Source: an uncultured Bacillaceae bacterium
Lineage (GTDB): Bacteria > Bacillota > Bacilli > Bacillales > Caldibacillaceae
Reading direction: 5' to 3'
Assembly: GCA_937934645.1 (NCBI GenBank)
Contig: CALGYZ010000021.1
Location: 28,899-92,898, forward strand
DNA: 64,000 nt
Shown here: positions 42,616 through 50,565 of the stretch, piece by piece
How positions within the stretch are numbered: the first letter of the stretch is position 1
How the letters are laid out: the number at the start of each line of letters is the position of its first letter
Translations under genes and position numbers: made by a program
Notes under the pieces: model-generated
Databases searched by the model: none
The model's input: the letters and a program-made list of their open reading frames with translations, nothing else
Told to the model about the DNA's origin: nothing

Positions 42616-43869
42616 TTAATGGTGGCTTTTAAATAATACTGCTGTTTTTCCTGAATGTTGCGTGTTTTTTTCCGAAATCTCTTTTTTTACGCTGAAGTAA
42701 AGTAACAGAAATGCGGCAAATAAAATGGCGCTTGTTACAAAAAATACTGCCTGGATACCGATGAATCCGGATATGGCACCGCCAAAGACGGGCCCGATGA
42801 CATTTCCTAAAAAGCGGAAACTCACACTATACCCGTTTACTTCACCCTGAATATCGATCGGGGATATGTTCCGGATATATGCGGTGGTCAACGGTATAAT
42901 TCCACCGGTAATCATGCCGAATATAAACCGTAAAATGACAAGTTGCCACAACGATGTAACGAGACCTTGCGGGATAAAGGCAACCGCACCCCCGATGAGA
43001 AGACCCATAATTACTTTTTCATAACCGATCCGGTCACCGAGTTTGCCCCACCGTCTTGTTGCAATTAAGTTTCCAAAGCCTGTCGCTGAAAAGGCGAGCC
43101 CCGCCAGAAAGGCAATACTTTCTGTTTTTGTCAGCATGCTTACATATATGGCAAGGAGCGGCTGGATGGAAAAGTTGGCAACCTGGACAAGCAATGTAAT
43201 GACCATCAAAGTTAGCAAAACCCGTTTGTGGAAAATAAACTGCAGAACTTCCCGCTGGGTAAAATGTTTTTGATTTTCCCGTTTTTCTTTTTTGCGGATT
43301 TCCTTAACACCGAAAACGACAACAGTGGCTGCGGTAAATATTGCTGCGGATGTATAAAGGAAAGTATATTGGAATCCGAATTGGTCGGCCATCATTCCGC
43401 CGATTAACGGACCGAACAATGTACCTGTCACATTTCCGGTTTGAAGAATGCCCAATACCTCTCCGACCTTCTTCTTAGGTGTCTGGGCGGCAATCATTGC
43501 GAGAGATGTTGGTATAAATCCGGTAACGGCGCCTTGCACAAACCGCAATAGAAACAGCTCATGGACGGTATCCATGAGTCCCATGAAAAACAAGCTCGCA
43601 GATATACCGTATCCGGTAATGAGGAGTACCGGTTTGTATCCGTATTTATCTCCGACCCTGCCCCAGATCGGGGAAAAAATAAAGGCCGTTAAAAAGGTTA
43701 TACCGAAAACAAAGCCTGCCCATCTTTGGACATACTCCGTTGAGAAATCCCCCATTGTATTAATATACAGGGATAGAAAGGGCATGACCATTGTCGTGCT
43801 GGATGCAACCAAGAAGTTGGCAAACCACATGATGACTAAATTTTTTGTTTCACGCTTGATAAATATCAC
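42616..43869 (-). CDS. yuxJ: MFS multidrug efflux transporter (YuxJ/MdtG-like)
   Basis: 417 residues, 12 membrane spans. DHA1-type drug:H+ antiporter features: WGRVGDKYGYKPVLLITG (about 69-86) between spans 2 and 3, RFVQGAVTGFIPTSLAMIA in span 4, and GILQTGNVTGTLFGPLIGG (motif C-like, about 144-162) in span 5. Substrate unknown. The GTG start is close to its GAGAAG site, so the exact start may be a few codons off. Neighbourhood (kapB, patB, mrp) corresponds to yuxJ in B. subtilis, hence the symbol. Confidence 0.8.
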   Translation of the reverse strand: MIFIKRETKNLVIMWFANFLVASSTTMVMPFLSLYINTMGDFSTEYVQRWAGFVFGITFLTAFIFSPIWGRVGDKYGYKPVLLITGYGISASLFFMGLMDTVHELFLLRFVQGAVTGFIPTSLAMIAAQTPKKKVGEVLGILQTGNVTGTLFGPLIGGMMADQFGFQYTFLYTSAAIFTAATVVVFGVKEIRKKEKRENQKHFTQREVLQFIFHKRVLLTLMVITLLVQVANFSIQPLLAIYVSMLTKTESIAFLAGLAFSATGFGNLIATRRWGKLGDRIGYEKVIMGLLIGGAVAFIPQGLVTSLWQLVILRFIFGMITGGIIPLTTAYIRNISPIDIQGEVNGYSVSFRFLGNVIGPVFGGAISGFIGIQAVFFVTSAILFAAFLLLYFSVKKEISEKNTQHSGKTAVLFKSHH

Positions 43870-44165
43870 CTTCTCAAAATATTACCCTTAATAAAAGTAT
43901 AGATGATATTGTGAAAGATTGAAAGCTTCCTGCTTCGTAAAAGCAAAGATTATCAATACTTTACGAGTTTTACCGGTTTGTGAATTTTATCTGAAGGACT
44001 TATGAAGCCATTATTTGGGTAGTTTTTACAGAAAATGAGGAAAAATCTGAACAACCGGCAGGATAAAAATGTTGTTTGCGAATTGTTTAATAAATTTGGA
44101 TAGAGGATGCAGTGATCCGGAGGACAGCCGGCCTTCATTGCCAGGTTGTCCCTTCCGGATCGTTA
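43870..44165. other. Gap between the MFS gene and kapB
   Basis: A/T-rich, no gene seen. On the kapB side a long hairpin (GATCCGGA 44114-44121 with TCCGGATC 44154-44161, and GGACA/TGTCC inside) follows the kapB stop; it lacks a T run but may end the kapB transcript. The rest probably holds the MFS promoter. Confidence 0.4.
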
Positions 44166-44549
44166 TTATTTGAAATACTCCTTTGCCAGTTCATTCAAAC
44201 AATGTAAGCTTCTTTCTGCAAATAAGGAATCTTCTTTTTCCAACTCTTCTTTTAACTTGTAAAAAGCCTCTTTCAATGAAGTTTCATAGTCGGAAATTTC
44301 ACCATCATACGGTTTGACCATATTCTTCGGTACATTTGTTTGTTCCCGGTATGCTAAAGCTTTTCTTTCATGGAAAAACGGTACATCTCCCTGTTTCGGG
44401 TTGTGCAGGTCACCCTGCATCGGATGTTTTACAACGGCCAATACCCGGACAGTATAATGATTGGGATTGGCAGCCGTTATTTCACCGATGTACGTACCTG
44501 TTTTTTTATGGGCCCAGACAATAGTGCCTGTCGGCAGATCCTCCTGCAC
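44166..44549 (-). CDS. kapB: Kinase-associated protein KapB
   Basis: 127 residues from a GTG seven bases after AAAGGGTGG, one less than B. subtilis KapB. KapB is needed for the KinB sensor kinase to feed the Spo0A phosphorelay. Family blocks: GTYIGEITAANPNHYTVRVLAVVKHPMQGDLHNPKQ and VPFFHERKALAYREQTN. No lipobox or signal peptide is present although the B. subtilis protein is called a lipoprotein. kinB, its usual partner next door, is not in the window. Confidence 0.92.
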   Translation of the reverse strand: MQEDLPTGTIVWAHKKTGTYIGEITAANPNHYTVRVLAVVKHPMQGDLHNPKQGDVPFFHERKALAYREQTNVPKNMVKPYDGEISDYETSLKEAFYKLKEELEKEDSLFAERSLHCLNELAKEYFK

Positions 44550-44817
44550 AGAACATCCCACCCTTTCAAAAATATCGTATATACCACTATTATCCCTAAA
44601 CGTTAAGAAAAAACAAAATATAATGCAGTTGTATTCACCGGATTGCGGGTACATGTTTCCGTCATTGAGCTTGAATCGAGAAGCCGCCTACCGGTGCAGA
44701 AGGGATAAGCAATTGGGAAATTCTGGCTGTTGGAAAAACAAGTCTTGCTTGGTCCAATGACTTGCGAAATTATTTTGGTTATTTTACGATACAAAAAGAC
44801 AGGAAAGTTAGAAGAAA

Positions 44818-44858
44818 GGTTGAACCCGCACCGTTCAACTTTTTTCACATGATTGAAC
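44818..44858 (+). promoter_or_regulatory. Terminator-like hairpin in the ppiB leader
   Basis: GTTGAAC (44819-44825) pairs with GTTCAAC (44833-44839), followed by T6, only 32 bases before the ppiB ATG. A third copy, TTGAAC (44853-44858), could pair with the middle one instead. Looks like an attenuator or the end of a short upstream transcript. Confidence 0.45.
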
Positions 44859-44877
44859 AAAAAAGGAGATGTTTCAG

Positions 44878-45480
44878 ATGGTTGAAAAGCGCTATCCGCA
44901 ATTGCATGAAGGAATAGAGGAAAATGATATCGTTGCCGAGATGGTCACAAATTACGGAACGATTAAATTGAAACTGTTCCCGGATTATGCGCCGAAAACG
45001 GTGGAAAACTTTGTAACCCATGCGAAAAACGGTTATTATGAGGGAGTTATTTTCCATCGCGTAATTAAAGACTTTATGATTCAGGGCGGAGATCCGACAG
45101 GAACGGGCATGGGGGGAGAAAGCATTTACGGCCGTGCTTTTGAAGACGAATTTTCCCCTGAACTGTTTAATTTCCGCGGTGCGTTAAGTATGGCCAATGC
45201 CGGACCGAACACGAATGGCAGCCAGTTTTTTATTGTACAAAAGAGCGACTGGGATCCCGGATTCTCTGAACAAATGAAAAAAGCCGGTTATCCGGATAAA
45301 GTGATCGAGCATTATGAAAAGAACGGCGGTACACCGTGGCTTGATTTTCGCCATACGGTCTTTGGCCATGTTGTGGAAGGAATGGACGTCGTCGATAAGA
45401 TTGCATCCGTCCAAACCGGTCCGGGAGACCGTCCGGTGAATGATGTCGTAATTGAAAAAATAACGATTCATGAAATATAA
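44878..45480 (+). CDS. ppiB: Peptidyl-prolyl cis-trans isomerase, cyclophilin type
   Basis: 200 residues from the ATG at 44878, nine bases after AAAGGAG; the ATG at 44869 abuts that site. Cytosolic cyclophilin that speeds X-Pro isomerisation in folding. Visible: FHRVIKDFMIQGGDPTGTGMGG (catalytic Arg about 58), GALSMANAGPNTNGSQFFI (about 99-117) and HTVFGHVVEGMDVV. Longer than the 143-residue B. subtilis PpiB through an N-terminal extension and a 35-residue insert rich in D, W and K (about 123-155). Confidence 0.93.
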   Translation: MVEKRYPQLHEGIEENDIVAEMVTNYGTIKLKLFPDYAPKTVENFVTHAKNGYYEGVIFHRVIKDFMIQGGDPTGTGMGGESIYGRAFEDEFSPELFNFRGALSMANAGPNTNGSQFFIVQKSDWDPGFSEQMKKAGYPDKVIEHYEKNGGTPWLDFRHTVFGHVVEGMDVVDKIASVQTGPGDRPVNDVVIEKITIHEI

Positions 45481-45496
45481 CAACGGAAAAATTTTA

Positions 45497-45532
45497 AAAG
45501 GGAGTGCTGTTGACAGCTGCTCCCTTTCTTAT
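45497..45532 (+). terminator. Terminator of ppiB
   Basis: AAAGGGAG (45497-45504) pairs with CTCCCTTT (45520-45527), with CTGT/ACAG inside; T-rich tail. Confidence 0.8.
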
Positions 45533-45605
45533 TTGCAACATCGTATATTCCTGATATACTCAAAATAACTGAAAATTTAAAAAATAAGAGGAGAGGTGGC
45601 CTTTT

Positions 45606-45794
45606 TTGTTATTTCTTTATTTTCCGGATGACCCGGCGGTATATATTCCGGCGGCCATTTCCTTATCGATATTCGTATTATTCAGTATCCTTGCTTTTAT
45701 TTGGATTAAGAAATATTCAAAAAAAGAAGAGTTGCGGACAAAAAAATTAGAGGAAAAGTTACGATTTGAAAACCATGACCATGGAGAGCAGTAG
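45606..45794 (+). CDS. Small single-span membrane protein, 62 residues
   Basis: TTG start at 45606 after GGAGAGGTGG. One membrane span (about 12-34, VYIPAAISLSIFVLFSILAFIWI) with a short outside N-terminus and a highly charged inside tail of K and E that is likely coiled-coil, ending HDHGEQ. No known family. The good ribosome site and the following strong terminator support a real gene. Confidence 0.6.
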   Translation: MLFLYFPDDPAVYIPAAISLSIFVLFSILAFIWIKKYSKKEELRTKKLEEKLRFENHDHGEQ

Positions 45795-45802
45795 TTTCCG
45801 TT

Positions 45803-45836
45803 AAAAACGCACTTGCCTTTCAGACAAGTGCGTTTT
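45803..45836. terminator. Bidirectional terminator overlapping the patB 3' end
   Basis: AAAAACGCACTTG (45803-45815) pairs with CAAGTGCGTTTTT (45824-45836). On the minus strand the first arm is the last sense codons of patB (Lys-Asn-Ala-Leu) and the stop codon lies in the loop. Confidence 0.9.
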
Positions 45837-46986
45837 TCAACCGTATTAATCCTTCTTCCAGCAGTTTCCGCGGACAGCCAATATTCATCCGGACAAAGCC
45901 TGTACCTTCCTCCCCGTATTTTGTTCCGGGTTCAAGGGCAAGCTTTCCTTTTTCGACGAGCCGTTTTTTCAACTCTATATCGGACAGGCCGAGTTTCCGG
46001 CAATCGATCCATAATAAATACGTGCCTTCTGATGGAACAACGTGTAAATCCGGCAATTCCCGGCTGATAAACCCGATGACACGGTCCCGGTTTCCTTTTA
46101 AATATTCGATCAATTGTTCCAGCCATTGTTTTCCGTGGGTATATGCGGCTTCCATGGCGGTTCTGCCCAGAATATTATTGCCGCTGTAGCCGATTTTTCC
46201 TTGCGCCGCGGTAATTTTTTTGCGGATTTCCGCATTCGGTATAATCATCACGGATGCCTGCAGACCGGGAATGTTAAATGTTTTACTCGGTGCGATGCAT
46301 GTGACGGTCATTTCTTCCAGGCCGGCCAAAGAGGCAAGCGGTGTATGAACGTTCGGCCGGAAAATAATATCGGCATGGATTTCGTCGGATACAACGAAAA
46401 CATTGTATTTTTTGCATAATTCACCCATTTTTTCCAGTTCGTCTTCTGTCCAGACACGGCCGACCGGATTATGCGGGCTGCACAAAATGAATAACTTGAC
46501 ACCGGACTTTAGTTTTTCTTCAAAGTCGGCAAAATCAATTTCATACCTTCCATTTATGTATTTTAACGGATTTTTTACGATTTCCCGGTTGTTGTTTTTT
46601 ATCATTGTATAAAACGGCGGATACACCGGGGTCTGGATCAACACCTTATCCCCTTCTTCTGTCAAGCCCTGAATTGCGAAGGCAAGTGCGGTAACAACAC
46701 CGGGACTTTCGATCAGCCAGCTTTCTTTTATTTTCCAGCCGTAACGTTTCTCCACCCAATTTGTAACGGCTGAAAACATAGTTTTTGGCGGGATCCCGTA
46801 ACCGAAAACACCGTGTTCCGTTCGTTTTTGCAGAGCCTCAATGATTTCCGGCGGTGAGAGAAAGTCCGTATCTGCCACCCACATCGGCAACAAATCCTCT
46901 CTGCCGTAAATATTTCTCATCCAGTCCCATTTCAAGGAAGCGGTATTTTTTCTTTCTACGATGGAATCAAAATCATATCCGGACAA
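45820..46986 (-). CDS. patB: Cystathionine beta-lyase PatB (MalY/PatB family aminotransferase fold)
   Basis: 388 residues from the TTG at 46986, nine bases after AAGGAGG, one more than B. subtilis PatB. PLP enzyme of fold type I that cleaves cystathionine (C-S lyase) in methionine synthesis. Visible: MWVADTDF (about 35), ILCSPHNPVGRVW (about 165-178), DEIHADI (about 202) and the PLP lysine in APSKTFNIPGLQ (about 234). Convergent with the 62-residue gene; its last codons form half of the shared terminator. Confidence 0.92.
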   Translation of the reverse strand: MSGYDFDSIVERKNTASLKWDWMRNIYGREDLLPMWVADTDFLSPPEIIEALQKRTEHGVFGYGIPPKTMFSAVTNWVEKRYGWKIKESWLIESPGVVTALAFAIQGLTEEGDKVLIQTPVYPPFYTMIKNNNREIVKNPLKYINGRYEIDFADFEEKLKSGVKLFILCSPHNPVGRVWTEDELEKMGELCKKYNVFVVSDEIHADIIFRPNVHTPLASLAGLEEMTVTCIAPSKTFNIPGLQASVMIIPNAEIRKKITAAQGKIGYSGNNILGRTAMEAAYTHGKQWLEQLIEYLKGNRDRVIGFISRELPDLHVVPSEGTYLLWIDCRKLGLSDIELKKRLVEKGKLALEPGTKYGEEGTGFVRMNIGCPRKLLEEGLIRLKNALV

Positions 46987-47072
46987 CTGAAAATTCCTCC
47001 TTATTTTTTGCAAGTATTCGACAAATTTTTAATAAAATCATTTCTTTTATCTTACCATATCCGGGTAGTTTA

Positions 47073-47921
47073 CTATGAATTTTTTAAAAATTTTTTGATC
47101 AATCGCACGGTTTCTTCCGGCTTCTCTTCCGGGATTAAGTGACCTGTTTTTTCAAAAACAGTCAATTTTGCGTTGGGAAGGTCCTCTTCAAGCCGTTTTC
47201 CGACTTTCAGCGGCACAATTTTATCAAACTCACCCCAAACAAGAAGAATAGGTATATAGATTTTCGCAAGTTCACCGGGGGATAAATCGTCTTCCCGGTC
47301 ACGGACAAACTTGGACAGGGTATAAAAAATATCGTCATTTTGGATAAAAGGTTCGAGGTATCCGTTGATCATTTCGTCCGTTACGATGGAATGGTCGTAA
47401 ACAACCTGCTTTAAATTTCCCTCAACACCGCCGGATTGAATCAATTTTCTTTTGATAAGACGGTGGCTGAACGGAAGATAGCTTAGATAAACAAGGGATT
47501 TACGTGCTTTTTTTAAATAAGCGGAACTGGCCAGGAGAACCGCCTTTTCAAATAAGTTTTGTTCTTCCAGGAGCATATGAAGGCCGATTTGCCCGCCCAT
47601 AGAATGACCGACAATGACGACATTTTCCAGTTCCAGTTTCCGGATTAGTCCGGTTAAAGTTTTTGCGATATTTTTATATGAATATGTAAAGTTCCGGGAT
47701 TTTTCTGTTTTACCGTGCGGAGGATAATCAACGGCGCAAATGGCATATTCATCGGCAAGATCCGGAATGATGGTCCGGAAACTGAAACTTGACGCAAGAA
47801 ATCCGTGGATGCAAAATAATGTTTTTTCCGCCTGTTCCCGCGGATAAAATTCGTAATAAAGCTCAATACCGTTTACTTTTTCCGTTCCGGCGTATTTTTC
47901 CGGACGTTCGGTTATGGTCAT
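47073..47921 (-). CDS. yugF: Alpha/beta hydrolase YugF
   Basis: 282 residues. Alpha/beta hydrolase with the oxyanion segment FCIHGFLASSFSF (about 36-48), nucleophile elbow GHSMGGQIG (Ser about 107), acid Asp in LVWGEFDKIVP (about 231) and His in KTGHLIPEEKP (about 262). Substrate unknown; B. subtilis YugF occupies the same place. AAGGGGGG precedes the ATG. Upstream, at 48031-48062, a minus-strand terminator-like hairpin lies in what may be its leader. Confidence 0.9.
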   Translation of the reverse strand: MTITERPEKYAGTEKVNGIELYYEFYPREQAEKTLFCIHGFLASSFSFRTIIPDLADEYAICAVDYPPHGKTEKSRNFTYSYKNIAKTLTGLIRKLELENVVIVGHSMGGQIGLHMLLEEQNLFEKAVLLASSAYLKKARKSLVYLSYLPFSHRLIKRKLIQSGGVEGNLKQVVYDHSIVTDEMINGYLEPFIQNDDIFYTLSKFVRDREDDLSPGELAKIYIPILLVWGEFDKIVPLKVGKRLEEDLPNAKLTVFEKTGHLIPEEKPEETVRLIKKFLKNS

Positions 47922-48030
47922 CTAATCCCCCCTTTGTAATGAAAGTGACGTTCAGCATGCCGGTTTATTTTCCGTTATCTTTTATTTTATACAACGGGAA
48001 GGAGAATTAAAGAAACCGGTTGAGGAAAAA

Positions 48031-48062
48031 TAAAAAAGGACAACCTTTCCGGGTTGTCCGCA
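48031..48062 (-). terminator. Minus-strand terminator without an obvious gene
   Basis: On the minus strand GGACAACC (48053-48060) pairs with GGTTGTCC (48038-48045) across six bases, followed by TTTTTTATTTTT. The next minus-strand gene lies downstream (yugF), and no minus gene lies upstream, so it ends an unannotated RNA or sits in the yugF leader. Confidence 0.7.
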
Positions 48063-48252
48063 AAAAGGGGGGAATACTTGAGCCTTCTGTTTATTATTTT
48101 TCCGCCTTTCTGTTTGTTTTATACATTTTTTATAAATTTTTCTTGTTGTACTGAAGCTATGCCGGGGCAATGTCTGTTTGGTAATAAGTTTGTCACCGGA
48201 TCTTCAATTCAAACAGATTTTTCCTTTGTTATTAAAGAGTTTTCTGCTTCTT

Positions 48253-48281
48253 TTGTCAGTCTATCATTAATATGTTAGAAT
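48253..48281 (+). promoter_or_regulatory. SigA promoter of yugI
   Basis: TTGTCA (48253-48258), 17-base spacer, extended -10 TGTTAGAAT (48273-48281). About 30 bases of leader before the ATG. Confidence 0.7.
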
Positions 48282-48316
48282 TAGAAAACGGATTTTTTGT
48301 ATATAGGAGTGTTTTC

Positions 48317-48709
48317 ATGAATGAAAAAATTAGAGCGGGTCAAATTGTCAAAGGAAAAGTAACGGGAATTCAACCGTACGGTGCATTTGTTGCATTGTCC
48401 GAAACGAAACAGGGATTAATTCATATTTCCGAAATTTCTCACGGTTATGTGAAGAATGTTCGTGACTATGTCAATGTTGGTGATGTTGTTACAGTCAAAG
48501 TGTTGTCCTCCGATGAATTGACGGGCAGAATAAGCCTGTCGTTAAAAGCAGTCACGGAAAATACGGACAGCGCAAACGGAGATGGTCAGGACCAAAACCG
48601 CTTGAAAAAGCTGCTCGCTTCATCAACGAGAGGTTTTCATCCATTGAAGGAAAAACTTGCCCAATGGATTGAAGAGTCGAAGAAAAACGGCGGAATTACG
48701 CAGAAATAA
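48317..48709 (+). CDS. yugI: S1-domain RNA-binding protein YugI (general stress protein 13)
   Basis: 130 residues from the ATG at 48317 after TAGGAGTG. N-terminal S1 domain (about 5-75) with VKGKVTGIQPYGAFVAL, GLIHISEIS and VKVLSSDELTGRISLSLK; the C-terminal 50 residues are a charged tail conserved in YugI (STRGFHPLKEKLAQWIEE). B. subtilis YugI/GSP13 associates with ribosomes and is induced by stress. Single gene with its own promoter and terminator. Confidence 0.93.
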   Translation: MNEKIRAGQIVKGKVTGIQPYGAFVALSETKQGLIHISEISHGYVKNVRDYVNVGDVVTVKVLSSDELTGRISLSLKAVTENTDSANGDGQDQNRLKKLLASSTRGFHPLKEKLAQWIEESKKNGGITQK

Positions 48710-48724
48710 ACTTGATTCCGCACG

Positions 48725-48764
48725 GACCCGGAAACAGAAACTTGTCTGTTTCCGGGTCTTTTGT
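48725..48764 (+). terminator. Terminator of yugI
   Basis: GACCCGGAAACAGA (48725-48738) pairs with TCTGTTTCCGGGTC (48745-48758), then TTTTGTT. Confidence 0.9.
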
Positions 48765-48834
48765 TAATTCCGGGCATTTCACAGTACTAGATTTGATGTG
48801 GAAAAACATAAGATATAAAAGGAGGTTTAAATTG

Positions 48835-48852
48835 ATGATGGGAAGGCGTTAG
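48835..48852 (+). CDS. Mini leader ORF upstream of rocD (MMGRR)
   Basis: The best ribosome site near rocD, AAAAGGAGG (48817-48825), is not placed for rocD but for ATG ATG GGA AGG CGT TAG at 48835-48852 (an in-frame TTG lies one codon earlier). One base separates its stop from the rocD GTG, and the rocD ribosome site GGGAAGG lies inside it. Two arginine codons before an arginine/ornithine-breakdown gene suggest a control role. Confidence 0.45.
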   Translation: MMGRR

Positions 48853-48853
48853 C

Positions 48854-50056
48854 GTGTCAAAACGAACAACTGCGGACTTCCTCCGGCTGGATTTGCGTTA
48901 CGGTGCACGGAACTACCACCCGCTGCCGATTGTAATTTCCAAAGCGGAAGGGGTCTGGGTGGAAGATCCGGAAGGAAAACGATATTTGGATATGTTAAGC
49001 GCTTATTCTGCTGTTAACCAGGGCCACCGGCATCCAAAAGTTATCCGGGCATTGAAAGAACAGGCAGATCAGGTGACCTTAACATCGAGGGCTTTTTATA
49101 ATGACAAGCTCGGGGTCTGGTATGAAAAAATTGCCAAACTTACGGGTAAAGAAATGATTTTGCCGATGAACACGGGTGCAGAAGCGGTTGAAACGGCTTT
49201 AAAAGCGGCGAGGAGATGGGCTTATGATATTAAAGGGATTAAGGAAGGGAAAGCCGAAATTATCGTTTGTGAAGGAAATTTTCACGGTAGAACACTCGCT
49301 GCTGTTTCTTTATCTTCAGAAGCGGAATATAAACGCGGGTTCGGACCGTTTTTGCCGAATATTAAAATTGTACCGTACGGTGATGTGGAAGCACTAAAAA
49401 ATGCGATCAATGAAAATACTGCAGCATTTTTAATTGAACCGATTCAAGGGGAGGCCGGAATCCGCATTCCGCCGGAAGGATATCTAAAAGAAGCATATGA
49501 ACTGTGCCGGAAAAATAATGTGCTCTTTATGGCAGACGAAATTCAATCGGGTTTGGGAAGGAGCGGCAAAATGTTCGCCTGTGATTGGGAAGATGTAGTA
49601 CCGGATGTGTATATATTAGGAAAAGCATTGGGCGGAGGGGTCATGCCGATTTCTTGCGTCAGTGCCGACCGGGAGATTTTAAGTGTATTTAATCCGGGCT
49701 CCCACGGCTCTACTTTTGGCGGGAATCCGCTTGCTTGTGCTGTATCCATTGCCGCTGTTGACGTATTAGTCGAGGAGAAGTTGACGGAACGCTCGCTGGA
49801 ACTCGGGAATTATTTTATAAACAAATTAAAGACAATCCGGAACCATCATATTAAAGAAATTCGCGGAAAAGGGCTTTTCATCGGAGTAGAGTTGGATCAA
49901 AAGGCCAGACCATACTGTGAGCGATTAAAAGAAAAAGGGGTGTTATGTAAAGAAACCCATGAACATGTCATCCGGTTTGCCCCGCCACTTGTGATTACGA
50001 GGGAGGAAATTGACTGGGCTTTTGAAAAAATTAGGGCGGTACTGGAAGAAAACTGA
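48854..50056 (+). CDS. rocD: Ornithine aminotransferase RocD
   Basis: Converts ornithine plus 2-oxoglutarate to glutamate semialdehyde plus glutamate in arginine breakdown. 400 residues from GTG 48854, the start that matches RocD (16 residues before YGARNYHPLP). Class III PLP aminotransferase: NTGAEAVETALKAARRW (about 104-120), GNFHGRT, DEIQSGLGRSGK (about 224-235, PLP Asp), the PLP lysine in YILGKALGGG (about 254) and GSTFGGNPLA. The high similarity in the DMLSAYSAVNQGHRHPK block separates it from acetylornithine aminotransferases. Other roc genes are not nearby. Translation probably depends on the preceding five-codon ORF. Confidence 0.94.
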   Translation: MSKRTTADFLRLDLRYGARNYHPLPIVISKAEGVWVEDPEGKRYLDMLSAYSAVNQGHRHPKVIRALKEQADQVTLTSRAFYNDKLGVWYEKIAKLTGKEMILPMNTGAEAVETALKAARRWAYDIKGIKEGKAEIIVCEGNFHGRTLAAVSLSSEAEYKRGFGPFLPNIKIVPYGDVEALKNAINENTAAFLIEPIQGEAGIRIPPEGYLKEAYELCRKNNVLFMADEIQSGLGRSGKMFACDWEDVVPDVYILGKALGGGVMPISCVSADREILSVFNPGSHGSTFGGNPLACAVSIAAVDVLVEEKLTERSLELGNYFINKLKTIRNHHIKEIRGKGLFIGVELDQKARPYCERLKEKGVLCKETHEHVIRFAPPLVITREEIDWAFEKIRAVLEEN

Positions 50057-50059
50057 TAA

Positions 50060-50110
50060 AAAATAAAATTTCCGGACATTTTGCAAAAACGAAAAGGGTT
50101 CTCCGGAAAG
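50060..50110 (-). terminator. Likely terminator of yuzA
   Basis: On the minus strand TTTCCGGA (about 50102-50109) pairs with TCCGGAAA (about 50070-50077), followed by TTTTATTTTTTA. Confidence 0.5.
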
Positions 50111-50207
50111 AAAATCGGCCCAAGCCATGGAAATGAAAAGGCCGGGCCGGATGTATGCTTGTTTAAAAATCTCCGTTATGCTCTCCTTTCCGGTGAACGG
50201 AAAGAAC

Positions 50208-50435
50208 TTATCTGCTTCCTTTCGGTTCGGTGCCAAGCTCTTCGTTTGGACGGAACAATAAACCAAGATTAATCAGGCCGGCAATACCGACGAGGCTGTA
50301 AATAATTCTTGCCAGCAGAGCATTCTGGCCACCGAAAATCGCAGCGATCAAGTCAAATTGGAATAAACCGATTAGTCCCCAGTTAATTGCTCCGATAATA
50401 GTTAACAGTAATGCCGTGCGCTGTAAACCGCTCAT
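50208..50435 (-). CDS. yuzA: YuzA family membrane protein (DUF378)
   Basis: 75 residues, two membrane spans (about 7-27 and 40-60). The hallmark LTIIGAINWGLIGLFQFDLIAAIFGG identifies DUF378. Function unknown. GGAGGG lies before the ATG. It stands between rocD and the yugJ-like gene as yuzA does near yugI in B. subtilis. Confidence 0.92.
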   Translation of the reverse strand: MSGLQRTALLLTIIGAINWGLIGLFQFDLIAAIFGGQNALLARIIYSLVGIAGLINLGLLFRPNEELGTEPKGSR

Positions 50436-50516
50436 TTTTTACCCTCCTCATTATAAAATGTAATCGATAATATATTGAGACAAATGCATCCATTCTATAC
50501 ATAAAAAAGCAACTTT

Positions 50517-50544
50517 TTTACAGTAGGAAAGTTTGTATTATAAT
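50517..50544 (+). promoter_or_regulatory. SigA promoter of the yugJ-like gene
   Basis: TTTACA (50517-50522), 16-base spacer, TATAAT (50539-50544); 21 bases before the ATG, so the leader is very short. Confidence 0.55.
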
Positions 50545-50565
50545 GGGGACAGGGAGGGGATGGTT

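Noticed and set aside
48054..48278. Open frame of 74 codons upstream of yugI
   Set aside because: Hydrophobic by A/T-rich chance, starts in a hairpin and overlaps the yugI promoter; a weak GGGG stretch is not well placed.
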